Positions 34,192 to 36,081 of a stretch of 36,081 nt of DNA are shown here, one piece after another (positions within the stretch are counted from its first letter, which is position 1; each line of letters begins with the position of its first letter). Origin of the DNA: JBBQYA01 sp038209155. GTDB lineage: Bacteria; Bacteroidota; Bacteroidia; Sphingobacteriales; Sphingobacteriaceae. Where the stretch lies: positions 1 through 36,081 of the forward strand of contig JBBQYA010000022.1 in the NCBI GenBank assembly GCA_038209155.1, given 5' to 3'. The notes beneath the pieces were generated by a model. That model was not told the origin of the DNA, did no database searches, and worked only from the letters and a program-made list of their open reading frames with translations. The position numbers were made by a program, and so were the translations under genes.

Positions 34192-34284
34192 AAAAAAGGG
34201 CCGTTTAGTTTCCTAATCGGCCCTACATCTACCTATGAAAAACATGTCCTTGCGGACAAACAAACATATCCAATTTTTATGCCA
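34192..34284 (-). ncRNA. Putative small RNA element, copy 2
   Basis: It has the same order as copy 1. TGGCATAAAAATTGG comes first, then a TATGTTTG box (perfect TAnnTTTG) and hairpin 1, TGTCC-gcaa-GGACA. The shared core follows, then the terminator hairpin GGGCCGATTAG-GAAA-CTAAACGGCCC (one internal mismatch) with a TTTTTT tail. Against copy 1, hairpin 1 changes a C-G pair to a T-A pair, and hairpin 2 changes a T-A pair to a C-G pair, so pairing is kept. The mini-ORF MFFIGRCRAD (34245-34213) is identical in protein. I do not recognise the family. Bacteroidota-specific motif RNAs such as Flavo-1 are candidates to compare with, but I cannot check this. Confidence 0.6.
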
Positions 34285-34349
34285 TACGAATATCGAATAT
34301 GTAACAACTGTAATACATTTTTTAGCAGAAACTTCTAAATAATTGGATC

Positions 34350-34386
34350 AAAAAAATTCCCGATTGAATCGGGAAATTTTTTTTTT
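34350..34386. terminator. Bidirectional intrinsic terminator after tRNA-His
   Basis: A 9-bp inverted repeat (TTCCCGATT and AATCGGGAA) is flanked by a run of A and a run of about 10 T. It works on both strands in principle. On the minus strand it ends the tRNA-His transcript, separating it from the small RNA elements. Confidence 0.85.
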
Positions 34387-34387
34387 G

Positions 34388-34462
34388 GGTAGAAGACCGG
34401 GCTCGAACCGGCGACCCTCGGCACCACAAACCAATGCTCTAACCAACTGAGCTACATCTACC
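34388..34462 (-). tRNA. tRNA-His (GTG)
   Basis: It is a cloverleaf with the extra G at position -1 paired to discriminator C73, a hallmark of tRNA-His. The acceptor GTAGATG/CTTCTAC has one T-T mismatch at 6-67, the D-arm is GCTC...GAGC, the anticodon loop TTGTGGT holds anticodon GTG, and the T-loop is TTCGAGC. It should be a queuosine substrate. Its first bases, GGTAGATGTAG, recur exactly in both neighbouring small RNA elements. Confidence 0.95.
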
Positions 34463-34472
34463 GTTTGAATTG

Positions 34473-34502
34473 CAAATCTAAGTTTTTAAAATGTATCTGC
34501 AA
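34473..34502 (-). promoter_or_regulatory. Promoter of tRNA-His
   Basis: On the minus strand TAGATTTG (34480 to 34473) is a perfect TAnnTTTG. A TTG at 34502-34500 is 19 bp upstream of it. The box ends 10 bp before the mature 5' end. Confidence 0.75.
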
Positions 34503-34565
34503 GAAAAAAAATAAAAAACCTTTAAAATATTCGACTAAACGCTATTTTTAGACCATACTTAATTA

Positions 34566-35852
34566 TTGTCTTCTTTTGAATTTGATTTAAAAACAAAAAA
34601 TAAAATTATTAAAACCTTATTATTCAGATTAAAACAATTGCTAGACAATCCATCCAATTTTAACTATTGGATAATGGGTGGATTATTCATACGGCTTTTA
34701 TTTTTTATTTCTGATGGTCATAACAGCGATTTTGACTTTTTTGAACAATGGACAATTCGCATGAATCATTTTGGTTTTAGATCCATTTATGACATAAATG
34801 TGGATCGATTTGAATGCGATTATCCACCACTATATTTATATGTTTTACAATTTTGGGGATGGATTTTTTCTTTTTTACAATTAGAAATATCTTCTCATTT
34901 ATTTGACTCCTGCCTCAAATTAAGCACTTTAATTGCCGAGATTGTGTTTTTTATTTTCTTATCCAAAAAGGGTTTCAAAAATTATTTTTTGGTTTTACTG
35001 GCAATTTGTCCGGTTACAATTCTAAACGCTTATGGCTGGGGACAAATTGACTTATTATATAGTATGCTTTTGATTGCATCTTGTATTTATTTATTTGAAA
35101 AAAACTTTTTGGCATTTGCCATTTTAATTGCTTTATCACTTAATCTGAAAACTCAAACGCTTCTTTATTTTCCTCTATTAGCTGTATTTTTCTTTAAATC
35201 GGATTCGGGATTTAAATTAAACGCAAAAGCTATTTTAGTTTTTATTTTCGTTTTCATTCTTCCCAATATTCCTTTTTTACTAAATGCCGAGCATACTTTC
35301 GCCTCTATTGAACCACATTTTACTGCAAGTGGCAGGTATAATTTTATTTCTGTAAATGCTTTTAATATTTGGTGGGCAGCTTTCGCAGATTTTACTTTGA
35401 AAAAAGAGTTACTTTTTCCACCAAATGATGTTGTTCTTATTTTCAACGTATCCAGAAAAATTATTGCTTTTGGTTCATTTGCCTTTTTCTATCTTATTAT
35501 TCTTTTTCTTGGAATTAAATATCAATTAAATAAAGTTCAAAAAATAACTTTATTGGCCTATTTGAGCATTACATTTTTCATGCTTTTGCCAGAAATGCAC
35601 GAACGATATTTGTTTCCATTTTTTATTTTCAGTGCTTGGCTCTGTGTTAATTATAAAAATGAACTATTTTTTTTCTTGATTTTCTCCGTTTTACATTCAA
35701 TTAATCTACTTTGGGGATGGGGCGAGCAGAAATATTTCCTAGATCAATGGATGTTTGAATCAACTAGAATCATTGCTTTCCTTACCTTCATAGTTTGGGT
35801 TTTATATAGTTTAGATCGAGTTCAAAATTTCAAAAAGCTTAAAGAATTATAA
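34566..35852 (+). CDS. Multi-pass membrane glycosyltransferase (GT-C fold, mannosyltransferase-like)
   Basis: The 428-residue product is very hydrophobic, with about nine or ten predicted membrane spans. Between the first two spans a loop has HNSDFDFFEQW and then ECDYPPLYLYV. An acidic residue in the first periplasmic loop followed by a YPPL stretch is typical of GT-C enzymes that use lipid-linked sugars (families such as GT39/GT87 and GPI-mannosyltransferase relatives). The late motif LPEMHERYLFPFFIF also fits. The start is a TTG at 34566, because a stop codon lies just before it and the next ATG is inside the first span. It lies 4 kb from the polyprenol-mannose synthase that could make its donor, and directly before rnhA. 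The exact acceptor is unknown. Confidence 0.8.
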   Translation: MSSFEFDLKTKNKIIKTLLFRLKQLLDNPSNFNYWIMGGLFIRLLFFISDGHNSDFDFFEQWTIRMNHFGFRSIYDINVDRFECDYPPLYLYVLQFWGWIFSFLQLEISSHLFDSCLKLSTLIAEIVFFIFLSKKGFKNYFLVLLAICPVTILNAYGWGQIDLLYSMLLIASCIYLFEKNFLAFAILIALSLNLKTQTLLYFPLLAVFFFKSDSGFKLNAKAILVFIFVFILPNIPFLLNAEHTFASIEPHFTASGRYNFISVNAFNIWWAAFADFTLKKELLFPPNDVVLIFNVSRKIIAFGSFAFFYLIILFLGIKYQLNKVQKITLLAYLSITFFMLLPEMHERYLFPFFIFSAWLCVNYKNELFFFLIFSVLHSINLLWGWGEQKYFLDQWMFESTRIIAFLTFIVWVLYSLDRVQNFKKLKEL

Positions 35853-35859
35853 TTTAATA

Positions 35860-36081
35860 ATGGCAATCATATCAATATTTACAGATGGTTCCTCCAGAGG
35901 AAATCCTGGCCCAGGCGGTTATGGAACAATTTTAAAATCTGGAACATTAGTAAAAGAATTATCAGAAGGTTTTAAATTAACTACCAATAACCGAATGGAA
36001 CTTTTGGCTGTAATAAAAGGTTTAGAGGCTTTGAAAAAAGAAGGTGAAGAAGTAATTATTTACTCGGATTCCAAATATGTA
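35860..36081 (+). CDS. rnhA: Ribonuclease HI, 5' part (cut by window end)
   Basis: This enzyme cleaves the RNA strand of RNA-DNA hybrids. The 74 codons visible start MAIISIFTDGSSRGNPGPGGYG. Three of the four catalytic acidic residues can be seen: D9 in FTDGSSRGNPG, E47 in NNRMELLAVIKGLEAL, and D70 in IYSDSKYV. The fourth Asp lies beyond the window. The ATG is 7 bp after the stop of the membrane glycosyltransferase, so co-transcription is likely. Confidence 0.96.
   Translation, partial: MAIISIFTDGSSRGNPGPGGYGTILKSGTLVKELSEGFKLTTNNRMELLAVIKGLEALKKEGEEVIIYSDSKYV

Noticed and set aside
34054..34284. Integron attC or phage attachment site beside tRNA-His
   Set aside because: No integrase or recombinase gene and no paired core sites are seen. 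The shared 11 bases match the 5' end of the tRNA, while tRNA attachment sites usually use the 3' half.
34098..34340. Plus-strand short peptides starting MKNM in both repeat copies
   Set aside because: The two frames diverge completely after four codons, whereas the minus-strand structure and mini-ORF are conserved, and the T tracts of the hairpins point to the minus strand.

Overview
The window is an AT-rich chromosomal segment (about one-third G+C by eye) from a member of the Bacteroidota. The evidence is a SusC/SusD pair, type IX secretion (T9SS) C-terminal sorting domains of the YPNP type, promoter boxes of the Bacteroidota form TTG-N18/19-TAnnTTTG, and gene starts without obvious Shine-Dalgarno sequences. 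A lineage near Chitinophagales/Sphingobacteriia is plausible, but this is an impression and not shown.

Layout. Positions 1-1352 hold the 5' part of a secreted-protein gene (minus strand) and a decayed relic of a paralogue. Positions 1471-14920 hold a minus-strand information-processing superoperon. Read in transcription order it is promoter, tRNA-Thr(UGU), tRNA-Tyr(GUA), tRNA-Gly(UCC), tRNA-Thr(GGU), tuf, tRNA-Trp(CCA), secE, nusG, rplK, rplA, rplJ, rplL, rpoB, rpoC. Intrinsic-terminator-like hairpins sit after tuf, between rplL and rpoB, between rpoB and rpoC, and after rpoC. Positions 14980-24282 are a small polysaccharide utilisation locus: susC-susD on the minus strand, and divergently a GH31 alpha-glucosidase and a secreted esterase with a glucan-binding-like N-terminus. 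A C-terminal relic of a second susD lies beside it, and its last codons and terminator are nearly identical to those of the intact gene.

Positions 24320-29456 hold mutS (minus), a small acidic protein, a junction-derived tandem repeat array, a SpoU/TrmH methyltransferase, the SRP RNA and a short transaldolase. Positions 29472-30020 are a 121-bp tandem repeat array with no gene. Positions 30102-35852 hold gmhB, a dolichol-phosphate-mannose-synthase-like glycosyltransferase, ruvB, queG, ubiX, two tandem putative small RNAs, tRNA-His and a multi-membrane-span glycosyltransferase. The 5' end of rnhA closes the window.

How the genes connect. The superoperon supplies translation elongation, Sec export and RNA polymerase from one main visible promoter. 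The SusC/D, GH31 and esterase genes probably take up and degrade an alpha-glucan-like polymer. QueG completes queuosine in GUN-anticodon tRNAs, and two such tRNAs (Tyr and His) are encoded here. The polyprenol-mannose synthase and the membrane glycosyltransferase could act in one surface glycosylation route (inference).

The best candidate for something undescribed is the pair of about 95-bp elements at 34054-34284 (minus strand). Each contains two hairpins with compensatory changes between copies, ends in an intrinsic terminator with a GAAA loop, carries an identical 10-codon mini-ORF, and includes an 11-nt stretch identical to the 5' end of the adjacent tRNA-His.
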